A stretch of 64,000 nt of DNA, from assembly GCF_000355765.4 (NCBI RefSeq), contig NZ_CP021106.3, forward strand, positions 1,955,137 to 2,019,136. The letters are read 5' to 3'. Both the position numbers and the translations under genes were made by a program. The stretch is from Nitrosospira lacus. GTDB lineage: Bacteria; Pseudomonadota; Gammaproteobacteria; Burkholderiales; Nitrosomonadaceae. The notes beneath the pieces were generated by a model. It was not told the origin of the DNA and did not search any database. It saw only the letters and a program-made list of their open reading frames with translations. Each line of letters opens with the position of its first letter. The first letter of the stretch is position 1. Of this stretch, positions 8,951-17,371 are shown in pieces.

Positions 8951-10909
8951 TTACGGCAACAGCGCATTCAAGTCACTGAATAATTGCTCAAAGCGGGTAA
9001 GCGTCACTTTTAGATCCGCCCCAAACAGCTTTTTGATGATGTCGGATTGATGCTCCGTGAAATGGACGGCGGGCACATAACGATCGAACTCCGGAGCCGT
9101 GCCCGGAACGGTTTCCGCCTGCGTGCGGAAACGTTCCGCCGTATGGTCTACAATGCGCGACCCGGCGGGCAGGGCGGCGATGGCCTGTTTTCCCTTGAGG
9201 CCGTAACATGCACCCACGATTTCCCCATAAAGCCCCGCGCCGAGCATGTCTTCAACATCGGCCTCCCGCTGGCCGGCGTAGGCGCCCAGCGTGAAAATAT
9301 GTCCATCACGCAGGATTTTCCAGCGGCGCATGTCTTCGATCCTGTCATGGGCTGAAGCCAAATCCGACAGTACCGCTACCCGCAATCGATTGCCGCCGAA
9401 AAGGCTCATGAAGGCGCTCACCTTCTCGACTCCCCCAGCCGGGCAGATGGTCCAGCGCGGATCGAGCGGAGTGCGCTTGTGCGAGCGCAGCACTTCCGAC
9501 ATCGCCCTCAAATAAAGCAGGTCGGATGGCCGGGTCACCAGCAGCGTGTGCTCACCGGCGGAAAGGGTTTGGGTAATCTCATAGGCCAGCGCATTCTGCA
9601 AGGGGAATAACGTGTCCGGGTCCGTGCTGAGTACATCGCCGCCAACCTTGGTACCTCGAACCTCCGGCGCTTCATCCTGATGATAGATCACGACATCCTC
9701 CACCGTGCGCGCGGAGGGAAGATCATCGGACGGCACCATGAATGGCGAATGCGTCGTGTAGACGACCTGATGGCCGGGCGCCAGACGCTCCCTGAAGTAT
9801 CGCAGCAGGTCAGCCTGCGCCTTGCCGTGCAAGCTCAGCCCTGGTTCGTCCAGCAGCAGAATAATCTTCCCCTTGCTCCGTTTTTTTACCTGCGAGAACA
9901 GCGCAAGAAAGGAGAAAAACCATACGAATCCCGTGCTGCGGTCATCGAATGGAACGGTCACGTCATGAAGCTTGTTTAAAATGCGCGTCCGGAAGATGCG
10001 GCCGCTGTTGAAGGGAGGCGGGTCGCCCGGCAGCGCATGGTCGAGCCGGAAAATCACCTTGAGGAACTTGTTCTGGCTCCAATAACGGAACATTTCCGCC
10101 GAAATCTTGTTGGAGGCGCCTTCGAAGCGCGAAACCAGGCTCTCGAAATCCTGGATCGAGGCAACCTGTTCAACTGTCGTGGAAGCCATGTCGCAAAGCG
10201 CGATGAATACCTGGTCGGCGGATTCGAGCGTATTGCTCGATTCCCGCTGCCGGATCTGTTCAAGGCTGACCTGACCTTGCATTCGCTGATACTGGGAGAA
10301 CAGCATGAATTTCGGCAAATCCAGCAGCTTCACAATACCCTGGGAGACCGAGTCTTCGGGAAAACCCCGATCGATTCGATGAAGGCAATGTGTCCGCCCT
10401 GGCGATGCTTCATGAACCGATCCCGCTTTCGCCTTCAGCTCGGCTACTGTCCCTGCCGCGCCGATCTGCGCCTTCTCATCATCATGAAAGCCGCTGGTAT
10501 CGATAAGATGTTGAACGATCGCGGCCTCATCGAACCCCACTGTCCAGCGGGTCCGGTTGCCGTAATCTTTCTGCACCATCACCTCGTCGCTTACCAGCGA
10601 CCCCACCCCAAATGCATCGGTGATCGCCTGTTTTTCGGCTGGATCGATGGTCCACCATGTCGTGATGACGGTCGCATCCTTGCCTTCATGGCGTTCTTCG
10701 TAGTCGGATAAATGGCGGCGCGGATAGTCTTTTTGCCGGTCGAACCTCGTGTCATCAAAGATTGGATTGAGCCGGTGGAGCGCCGTCAGCAGAGTGGTCT
10801 TGCCTGATTCGTTCTTTCCGACAAAGCAGGTTATGTGCTCATCAAGGGCGAATTCGTCAGAATCGTCAATACTTCGGAAATTCTGGATTCGTGCACGCAC
10901 CAGTTTCAT
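8951..10909 (-). CDS. OLD-family ATPase with degenerate TOPRIM
   Basis: A 652-residue protein. It has an ABC/SMC-type N-terminus (MKLVRARIQNFRSIDD) and a Walker A GKNESGKTT at residues 31-39. Walker B LLLDEPGLSLHGKAQ and the switch YTTHSPFMV lie around residues 345-390. The C-terminal 200 residues match the OLD TOPRIM layout. However, the usual acidic EGxSD reads TRPSD, and the second acidic motif reads AVLSDLA, so nuclease activity is doubtful. OLD proteins are phage-exclusion or recombination-linked nucleases. No UvrD-like (GajB) partner is adjacent, so this is a stand-alone class 1 type. It lies next to phage virion genes, with AGGAG before the start and its own palindromic promoter. Confidence 0.85.
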   Translation of the reverse strand: MKLVRARIQNFRSIDDSDEFALDEHITCFVGKNESGKTTLLTALHRLNPIFDDTRFDRQKDYPRRHLSDYEERHEGKDATVITTWWTIDPAEKQAITDAFGVGSLVSDEVMVQKDYGNRTRWTVGFDEAAIVQHLIDTSGFHDDEKAQIGAAGTVAELKAKAGSVHEASPGRTHCLHRIDRGFPEDSVSQGIVKLLDLPKFMLFSQYQRMQGQVSLEQIRQRESSNTLESADQVFIALCDMASTTVEQVASIQDFESLVSRFEGASNKISAEMFRYWSQNKFLKVIFRLDHALPGDPPPFNSGRIFRTRILNKLHDVTVPFDDRSTGFVWFFSFLALFSQVKKRSKGKIILLLDEPGLSLHGKAQADLLRYFRERLAPGHQVVYTTHSPFMVPSDDLPSARTVEDVVIYHQDEAPEVRGTKVGGDVLSTDPDTLFPLQNALAYEITQTLSAGEHTLLVTRPSDLLYLRAMSEVLRSHKRTPLDPRWTICPAGGVEKVSAFMSLFGGNRLRVAVLSDLASAHDRIEDMRRWKILRDGHIFTLGAYAGQREADVEDMLGAGLYGEIVGACYGLKGKQAIAALPAGSRIVDHTAERFRTQAETVPGTAPEFDRYVPAVHFTEHQSDIIKKLFGADLKVTLTRFEQLFSDLNALLP

Positions 10910-10921
10910 GTCAGCTCCTCT

Positions 10922-10950
10922 GTGTAGATGTCGATTGTAGACATATACAC
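10922..10950 (-). promoter_or_regulatory. Palindromic operator-promoter of the OLD-type gene
   Basis: The arms GTGTAGATGTC (10922-10932) and GACATATACAC (10940-10950) are reverse complements at 10 of 11 positions, with a 7-base spacer. On the minus strand the spacer reads TACAATC, a good -10 hexamer with TGACTA 16 bases upstream. A repressor sitting on the arms would cover the -10. The gene start is 12 bases downstream. Confidence 0.6.
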
Positions 10951-11087
10951 GATCTTAGTCAGCAATGAATTTGTGACATTAGAAGCTGGGTAATGTTCGA
11001 TGGCGGTCCTGACAGGCTCTTTTTCCTCCTATTTCTACCCGGAATAAACGCATACCGATGGGGTTAATCCCTTGATGCCGATCAATA

Positions 11088-12233
11088 TCATCGAGAAGGC
11101 CTTGTCCATACTCCATCTAATAAATCAAGCACCTCTTTAGCATATCGCTCACGACTGAAACGGCGTTCGGCCCAACTGAGTGCGGCAGCACCCAGCGTTG
11201 CTCTTTTCTCGGGATTTTCATATAAATACTGTATTTTGTTAGCAAGCTCATTATGATCGCCCGGTTTATATAATAGACCAGTTTTTCCATCTTCAATCAG
11301 TTCTCTTGTTCCTCCACTGGAGGTGCCTATTATTGGCTTCCCCGCAAGCATTGTTTCCACCGTGACTCGCCCGAATGCTTCGAAGCGCGAACACATAAGA
11401 ATTACATCGGACGCATGAATCAGCGGCAATGGGTTTTTCGCGTAACCATAAAAAATGACACGTTCTTCTAGACAAAGAAATTTTATTTGCTGCCCAAGTG
11501 AATCACGAAAGCGATTGTCGCCGGTACCGACGATCAGCAACTCGGCATCAACTCCGCGGTGTACGAGTTCTGCCAATGCAATAATTGCTTCATCTTGCCC
11601 TTTTGACGCCTGTAGGGAACCGACTATGGTGCACCTGAAACGTCGCTTATTCTCGATTTGAGCCGGTAAATTTTGATTTATTCCCGATAGTGTCACCGAC
11701 TGATAAATTACGCACAACTTCCGTGGATGTATGTAGCGCGCATACTCATTCTCCACTGCGTGAGATATGACAATGACGCGAGCGGAGAGATGATTGATCA
11801 AGCGTGGGGCATGTTCCCCCAAGTCGAACAGTCGTTCAAGACAATATCCAGACTCATGCAGATGCCAGATATGAGGCCGGTGTGCCAACCATGCGGCCAA
11901 TGCGCCGGCACCTATGATAACGGTATTGGTATAGATTATGTCGCAACGCCATTTCACAATTGCTCGCGCCATTGGGATTGTCCAAAACAATGTCCCAAGT
12001 ATTCGCGTAATACGACGAGATATTTTCCGGCGCCGAGACCCGGATGCCCAGCGGGGATAGTTAATTATCCGCCATTCAATATGCAATTGATCGAGGGCTG
12101 CCAGGAGAGGCCCTCTCTCAGGAACAAGGACCTTGCACTCGACACCAAGTTCGACCAAGCCTTTTAGCAGCTCAAGCAAAGCTAGTTCTGCACCATACCT
12201 TTCAGCCGAATGCGATATGAAACATACGCGCAT
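11088..12233 (-). CDS. Glycosyltransferase family 4
   Basis: A 381-residue GT-B type transferase. It opens with MRVCFISHSAERYGAELAL (the N-terminal Rossmann fold with the usual GAE acceptor loop). It carries a donor-site segment SLQASKGQDEAIIALAEL, a SRFEAFGRVTVETMLAGKP motif (the E-x7-E region) and GTSSGGTRELIEDGKTGLLY. It would transfer a sugar from a nucleotide donor to a growing surface polysaccharide. The ATG at 12233 overlaps the upstream gene's stop (TGATG), so translation is coupled. A longer in-frame extension to 12494 lies inside the neighbour and is rejected. Confidence 0.9.
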   Translation of the reverse strand: MRVCFISHSAERYGAELALLELLKGLVELGVECKVLVPERGPLLAALDQLHIEWRIINYPRWASGSRRRKISRRITRILGTLFWTIPMARAIVKWRCDIIYTNTVIIGAGALAAWLAHRPHIWHLHESGYCLERLFDLGEHAPRLINHLSARVIVISHAVENEYARYIHPRKLCVIYQSVTLSGINQNLPAQIENKRRFRCTIVGSLQASKGQDEAIIALAELVHRGVDAELLIVGTGDNRFRDSLGQQIKFLCLEERVIFYGYAKNPLPLIHASDVILMCSRFEAFGRVTVETMLAGKPIIGTSSGGTRELIEDGKTGLLYKPGDHNELANKIQYLYENPEKRATLGAAALSWAERRFSRERYAKEVLDLLDGVWTRPSR

Positions 12234-13516
12234 CAGGCGCTTCCTCTCTGGAGAGAAGTTGTTCCATACGTTTTTTGCCAACTGACCCCAATGGCGGTAA
12301 TGACAAGAAGCAGGTAAAGATTTTGCCGGAATATTACAAGCACATCTGTTAGTCCGAACAGAACGATAAAACACATCAAGGCTGCTCCCGGAATGTCTAG
12401 CTGGTGTACTTGTAGTGTTCGAAACCAGCTCCACAAGAAAAAAGCATACGCCAGCAGGCCAAGCGCGCCCACCTGCATGCCGATCTCGATCCAATCATTG
12501 TGGTAGTGATAGGTTTCAAGAAAGTCTGGTAGATTCTTATAGCGGCCGCCCTTATAGGTCTCGACGGTTTTGTCAAAATAGGGGGCCGCCATTCCCGTGC
12601 CATGCCCATATACCGGCCGCTCCCCGATCCCGTGCAGGCCGACATCCCAGATGGCAAGGCGGTACCCGATGCTGGTGTCATACTTTCCCTTCCTCGATTG
12701 TGCAATATCGCTCCCGGCCTGGGTGAGTCTTTGCTGGAAACTGTCGCTGTTGTATGCAAAAGCTGCTACCGCAACGAATAACACAGCCGTAGCGGCGAGG
12801 AGTTTATGGATTTTTTTTCTATGCAGCAGAAAAATCAAGAATGCCGATGAAACAAGAGTGGCGAGAAGCAGTCCACGCGCATTTTGATTAAATTGAATAA
12901 ACAGCAGAAAAGCCGCCAGTAGCCATAACCACGCTCTTGCTTTCCTGTTGTTGGCGGTGCCCGCCAGATAAAGCGCCAGTATGACCCCAATCCCGAGCAT
13001 CGAGGAGAAGTCGAGGTAAGTCATTTTAAGGGGTGGAATACCCTGTGCGCCCATGATCACCCATTGGTATATGCCGATGAGAAGCGCGCCGAAATAACCG
13101 ATAAGCGCGCCGCCAATCGCCCAGGACACCCGTGTTTTGTTCAGGAGGGATAAATAGGGAATAAAGATCAGGTATGCAAAATACCTATTCCATACCTCAA
13201 ACCCGAGTTTGGGATATTCGCTCCATAGAATTCCAAGGGCCAGCACGAGACACAGGATAAGCATTGCCGATACAAAAGGTTCCTTTATTGTATCCTTAAG
13301 TCTGGCCAGGCCGCCGTCCAGGGTCCAGGCCAGGATCAGAAGGTAATAGGCGTAAAGACTCAGCCCTTTGCTCCATAAGGCGATACCGAAAAAAAATAGC
13401 GCGGACTTTGCCGGCACATCGCGCCAATCAAAACCGTTTTGGGTCCGGCTGGATAAACCGGCGGGGTTGTGGTGAGCCCGATCCTCCGGATTGCGGACTT
13501 CTGATTCAAAGCTCAT
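12233..13516 (-). CDS. O-antigen ligase/polymerase family membrane protein (Wzy/WaaL type)
   Basis: A 427-residue polytopic membrane protein with about ten hydrophobic segments and a large loop. The loop includes a WDVGLHGIGERPVYGHGTG segment and a YHYHNDWIEIGMQVGALGL segment; the latter resembles the H-N-x-(W/Y) region conserved in the Wzy_C/O-antigen ligase fold. It would join or polymerise lipid-linked glycans at the periplasmic side. It is the first gene of a two-gene leftward unit with the glycosyltransferase. A polymerase role cannot be told apart from ligase by sequence alone. The soluble N-terminal 35 residues are polar. Confidence 0.85.
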   Translation of the reverse strand: MSFESEVRNPEDRAHHNPAGLSSRTQNGFDWRDVPAKSALFFFGIALWSKGLSLYAYYLLILAWTLDGGLARLKDTIKEPFVSAMLILCLVLALGILWSEYPKLGFEVWNRYFAYLIFIPYLSLLNKTRVSWAIGGALIGYFGALLIGIYQWVIMGAQGIPPLKMTYLDFSSMLGIGVILALYLAGTANNRKARAWLWLLAAFLLFIQFNQNARGLLLATLVSSAFLIFLLHRKKIHKLLAATAVLFVAVAAFAYNSDSFQQRLTQAGSDIAQSRKGKYDTSIGYRLAIWDVGLHGIGERPVYGHGTGMAAPYFDKTVETYKGGRYKNLPDFLETYHYHNDWIEIGMQVGALGLLAYAFFLWSWFRTLQVHQLDIPGAALMCFIVLFGLTDVLVIFRQNLYLLLVITAIGVSWQKTYGTTSLQRGSA

Positions 13517-13759
13517 ATTTTTGCGAGCTTGCCCTCATGATAGAAAAGTAAATACATTCTTTGAGAAAAAGAATTGAAACTGCGATTTGGTCTGGATAAT
13601 TGAGGGCAGGTCGGTTTGACTTGTTGTCTATAAAAAAGATTGAAAAGCAGATTGGATGAGGTGCCAGAACATGCGGCATCAATTGCCGGAGCGAATGGGT
13701 GGATTGTTACATTCCCATGTTCTCAAAACCGGTAATGAGCGGGATGCCAGATTCATGAA

Positions 13760-14572
13760 TCATCTGATTGATTTGTGCTTTAAAAGTCGAAAAAAATTGA
13801 TGATAAGCGGCGGCACGCGATCACGAATCGCCTTGAGTTTTACTTTAGAGGTGGCTTCAGCCAGAGCACGTTCGCCAGCCAGGCGAAAAAAATTATCAAA
13901 TGACTTCACGGAGGTTTCAGAGCAATTTATGGCCTGCAACAAGGGGATCACCGGGTTTGATGCCGCTGAACCCAGCGCGATCACGCCCAATCCATGTGTG
14001 TGCGCAAAATTAAAACTCACATAATCGTCCTTGATCTCGTCCCAAAGCTTCCAAACCCCGAAACCCCTTTCCCTCACGTGGGTATCATGAAACAAAATGA
14101 CGCTATTTTCGGACGCCTTCGGTAGCCACGTTTCATAGTCATTCTTGACCGCTTCGTAGGTATGCAAGCCATCTATATGAATGAGATCAAGGCTGCGATT
14201 CTTGAAATCGGCCGCGGCTTCGGTAAAATCCTTTCTGAGAATATGGCCAATACCTGCGTATCTATTCTCGAGTACCCGCTTAAAGTTTTTATAAATATCT
14301 TCATTGTATTTTCCAACATGCTCATCGCCCAGCCAGAGATCGACAGCCGTCGGTGAGCAATCGATCTCAAATTCTCTTATGGCTTGGCATACCGAAAAAA
14401 AACTCATCCCGGTGTGTGTGCCGAGCTCCAGATATGTGCGTGGCCGCAGATAATTCATGAGACAAAACATGAATGGCACGTGCCCGCCCCATGCGCTCTC
14501 TCGCGCCAGCGTTTCGATTATTGTTCCGGATGGTTCTATAAACTTGAGTAACCGTGAAGTTTTCTCGCTCAT
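13760..14572 (-). CDS. Class I SAM-dependent methyltransferase (Methyltransf_24-like)
   Basis: A 270-residue protein from ATG 14572; a TTG four codons earlier is possible. Motif I reads YLELGTHTGMSFFSV, motif II is DLIHIDGLHTYEAVKND, and the motif-IV region is ILFHDTHVRERGFGVW. This combination is typical of the sugar or cephalosporin-hydroxylase-like methyltransferases found in polysaccharide clusters. The C-terminal 50 residues are basic. It lies upstream of, and is transcribed toward, the ligase gene with a 243-base gap, so it is likely a separate transcription unit. It probably methylates a surface glycan; the acceptor is unknown. Confidence 0.8.
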   Translation of the reverse strand: MSEKTSRLLKFIEPSGTIIETLARESAWGGHVPFMFCLMNYLRPRTYLELGTHTGMSFFSVCQAIREFEIDCSPTAVDLWLGDEHVGKYNEDIYKNFKRVLENRYAGIGHILRKDFTEAAADFKNRSLDLIHIDGLHTYEAVKNDYETWLPKASENSVILFHDTHVRERGFGVWKLWDEIKDDYVSFNFAHTHGLGVIALGSAASNPVIPLLQAINCSETSVKSFDNFFRLAGERALAEATSKVKLKAIRDRVPPLIINFFRLLKHKSIR

Positions 14573-14862
14573 GCTTGCGCCCAATATGCGGATAAAAAGT
14601 TGTGATGGATTATTCGCTAAATCACAGAGGATTCGTTTCCCGGTTCAAATAAACAGAATTTTTTTGCGAAGCGGTTATCTTGTCCTAATCGGCGGATGTT
14701 AAATTGAGAAGGTTTTTTCAAGGAAAATTTACGCAAAATAACGGAGTGGAATGACGTCACAATCCATAATACGGGGTGGTAGACTTTGATACGAATCATC
14801 CCCCTTGCTGCTTCCATGCGCCCGCCTCTTCACGTAGAGCCGTCCATTTTTTAAGGAACATC

Positions 14863-15573
14863 ATGTCTAAAATACTGCTGCCGCTTATCCGTGTGTCCTT
14901 TGTAATGGCTGTGTTATTCTCCGCGCTCCCTGCAACAGCGCATTATATCTGGATCGAACGAGACGAAATGAATCATGCGCGCCTTTATTTCGGCGAATAC
15001 CAGGACCAGGAAAGGGAAATAAGCGGTGGCAGGCTCGATGAGATAAAAGGGCCGCAGGCATGGCTGCTCGATGCGAACGGCAAGCGCCAGGCGTTGAAAG
15101 TGATCCGGAGGGCGGATCACTTCGAGTTGGGGATGACTCCCAGCCCTGTATCACCGTTAATTGCCGAGGAAGTCGGTTACGAAGTCAAGGATTGGACCAG
15201 GCACGGTATCGGTATTGTGAAGCCCATGTTTTATACCCGCTTCAGTCCGCTGTTGCCGCGCTCAGCGCCCAGGCCGGAACTTGTGCTCGATATTCTGCCG
15301 GAAAATGGAACCCCTGACGCATTCATTGTTTACTTCCGAAACGCGCCGCTGGCAAAAGCCAAGCTCATGATCTACGCTCCGAATTTCTGGATGCAGGAGC
15401 GCCACACCGACGAAAATGGCAGGGTCAACATCACCACGCCGTGGCCTGGCCAGTATGTTCTGGAGGTCATTCACCTGGAAAGGCATCCAGGGGAATTTCA
15501 AGGGCAAAAATTTGAAGCATTTCGCCACCGTGCGACGCTGAACTTCAATATGCCGGCCGGGACTTCACGATAA
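14863..15573 (+). CDS. DUF4198 periplasmic protein
   Basis: A 236-residue protein with AAGGAAC before ATG 14863. The signal peptide (residues 1-24) ends ALPATA, followed by HYIWIERDE; the histidine-first mature end is usual in DUF4198. The body has YFGEYQDQERE, SGGRLDEI and a C-terminal beta sandwich (DENGRVNITTPWPGQYVLEV) resembling carboxypeptidase-regulatory folds. Such proteins are often encoded next to TonB-dependent receptors or metal-uptake genes, and a receptor lies 1.8 kb downstream here. The histidine/acidic N-terminus suggests a metal-binding role, which is inference. Confidence 0.75.
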   Translation: MSKILLPLIRVSFVMAVLFSALPATAHYIWIERDEMNHARLYFGEYQDQEREISGGRLDEIKGPQAWLLDANGKRQALKVIRRADHFELGMTPSPVSPLIAEEVGYEVKDWTRHGIGIVKPMFYTRFSPLLPRSAPRPELVLDILPENGTPDAFIVYFRNAPLAKAKLMIYAPNFWMQERHTDENGRVNITTPWPGQYVLEVIHLERHPGEFQGQKFEAFRHRATLNFNMPAGTSR

Positions 15574-15599
15574 GTAGAGGGTCTCTCTGCTATTCCATT

Positions 15600-15628
15600 A
15601 TCCTGATCCGGCAGCTGACCGCTCATTT
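15600..15628 (+). repeat. Solitary left end of the MITE-like element
   Basis: The 29 bases from TCCTGATCCGGCAGCTGACC onward match the left terminus of the full copies (CCTAAATCCGGCAGTTGACC then GCTCATTT) with about five differences. It sits 27 bases after the stop of the DUF4198 gene, in the same polarity as in the full copies. No right end is recognisable nearby. Confidence 0.6.
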
Positions 15629-15812
15629 CTTTCGATTCAGAGCTGCATCGCCATACCGGCGGAGCGGCGCGCATCAATGATGTGCCGCCGCACGACCTGT
15701 CATCAATTGAGGATCACGGCTTAGTACCTGAGTCCAATTGTCAAGGCCAGCCATGCTTGTAAGATAGCTCACGGATGGATGGGCAATGCAGGTATCAACC
15801 CGGGGAGAAATC

Positions 15813-16142
15813 ATGCGTAAGACCATTGGATGGGCAGCTTCGTGGGCATTTTATTATTTGAGCGGGTATGTGGATCTCGCAAGGGCGTGTTTCGGTGGGT
15901 GGTGGCTTTCTTCCGCGTATTTCAGATTGCTGAATGCGTCTGATGACGCACAAACATGGGGCGGCGGTGGCGGTACCTGGGTTCATGGCACACCCGGCGA
16001 GAATGAACATTGGCCTTATTTAAACCCCACCTACGACAAGAACAAGCGGTTGAAGAATAATTATAAAAAAACATACAGGGCAGCCGGAAAAGTCTTGGGA
16101 CGTGCGAGAAGTCTGCGTAAATTTTTCCTGTATGGGAGATAG
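15813..16142 (+). CDS. Small basic protein of unknown function
   Basis: A 109-residue protein; GGGAGA precedes ATG 15813. The first 40 residues are aromatic and hydrophobic (TIGWAASWAFYYLSGYVDLA) and may insert in or associate with the membrane. The middle has a glycine run and a WVHGTPGENEHWPYLNP stretch. The C-terminus is very basic (Lys/Arg rich, ending LRKFFLYGR). No known domain is recognised. It stands alone between the DUF4198 and cupin genes. Coding is supported by the RBS and by a sensible composition only. Confidence 0.5.
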   Translation: MRKTIGWAASWAFYYLSGYVDLARACFGGWWLSSAYFRLLNASDDAQTWGGGGGTWVHGTPGENEHWPYLNPTYDKNKRLKNNYKKTYRAAGKVLGRARSLRKFFLYGR

Positions 16143-16282
16143 CCCCAGGTTTCTGCGGCGACCCATGTGTAACGACCCGCATTTAGAAACGGCCTATCGG
16201 AGAACTATGGGCATTCTCGAGATTTGTTGTTATATTGAAACAATAAGTTTATGCGCGAATCCAATCGGCCGGTGGAAATGAC

Positions 16283-16735
16283 ATGAAATATAATTCAATC
16301 ATATTGTTACCAAATTTTATTAAAGTATTTCCTGCTTTATTCATCGCGGGTCTTGTATGGGTGGGGTGGATAGCTGCTGCGGACGATGCGCGAGCGGGTC
16401 CGAAGTCAACCGGTATCACCCTTACACCCGTCACATCGCGGGTGCTTCCGGATGATCCCAATACCACTTTGACGACGGTCGTGGTGAATCTGGCCCCCGA
16501 GGCCAAAACCGGTAGCCATCGCCATGGAGGCATGGTGTTTGTCTATGTGCTCGAAGGGACGGTCCGCTCGCAGCTCAATAGCGGCGAAATAATCGAATAC
16601 CGCCCCGGACAAAGCTGGAGCGAACCCCCGGGGACGGTGCATTCATTCATGGAAAATCCCAGCCAGACGGCGCCGGCGCGTCTTCTCGCCACGCTTATTA
16701 GCCCGACGGGCGCGCAATTGACCACTTACGACTAG
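16283..16735 (+). CDS. Secreted cupin-domain protein
   Basis: A 150-residue protein with an N-terminal hydrophobic segment (residues 10-33, ending AAADDARAG), likely a signal peptide. One conserved cupin barrel follows. Motif 1 reads GSHRHGGMVFVYVLEGTVRS (H, H and the E equivalent), and motif 2 reads PGQSWSEPPGTVHSF (P-x-H). These His residues normally hold a divalent metal. The substrate is unknown; such periplasmic cupins may bind or isomerise small molecules. It forms a single-gene unit between two small orphan genes. Confidence 0.8.
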   Translation: MKYNSIILLPNFIKVFPALFIAGLVWVGWIAAADDARAGPKSTGITLTPVTSRVLPDDPNTTLTTVVVNLAPEAKTGSHRHGGMVFVYVLEGTVRSQLNSGEIIEYRPGQSWSEPPGTVHSFMENPSQTAPARLLATLISPTGAQLTTYD

Positions 16736-16940
16736 CGCCGTTGGCTTGAGGAATTGAGTGAAAAAGTGACTGAGAAGGTGCTTTTTGCAGCCACTTTCCA
16801 TTAAGCCAGACGTGCTGTTGGGTCTCCGGTTATAGTTCGTGGTTTTGCTGCGATACCCCTCCCGCAAACCCATTCCGGGATTCGCTGATCATCAAACCCG
16901 CCAAACCATTCGCGGGCAAGCGCATGGAATGCACTCGCGG

Positions 16941-17195
16941 TCATCGAAAGGGAATTACCGTTCGCTCAACGCTTACCCTGGTTGTCAGAAGCCGGGTTTC
17001 GACAGTGTGCGCGAGCTCATCTATCAGCCCCGCTGACGTGCCATTGCCGCCCTTCCTCGCGATACCTGCGATCGACTGCAGATCCGCATGCAAACGTACG
17101 GGATCGATCTGCCATCCCAGGGCGGTGACGAGCGCTTTCAGGGCATCTGTATAAGCTTCAAGAACCTGAGCATCGGTGCGCCTCAAGGTTGTCAT
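16941..17195 (-). CDS. Small helical protein of unknown function
   Basis: An 84-residue protein with a strong GGGAGGAAATC ribosome site directly before ATG 17195, the best reason to call it a gene. The sequence is mostly helical (QVLEAYTDALKALVTALG, then RLHADLQSIAGIARKG), with no cysteines and no membrane segment. It is divergent from the PqqU-like receptor. No family recognised. Confidence 0.6.
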   Translation of the reverse strand: MTTLRRTDAQVLEAYTDALKALVTALGWQIDPVRLHADLQSIAGIARKGGNGTSAGLIDELAHTVETRLLTTRVSVERTVIPFR

Positions 17196-17371
17196 GATTT
17201 CCTCCCGTGAATGTGAATGAGAATTAATCCTATCTCAACCACGATGAGGTGTAAAGTCCCGGATTCGAATATCGAGGGGAAGGAGCGGGCGGACTGCATC
17301 TGACGGAGGTTGATGGATAGCTTGCAATATCGCTATCATGGCCATCATGTCGAAGTAAAAACCGAAAGTCA

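Noticed and set aside
12234-12494. 87-residue N-terminal extension of the glycosyltransferase
   Set aside because: It lies inside the ligase gene in another frame and the fold begins at MRVCFISH.
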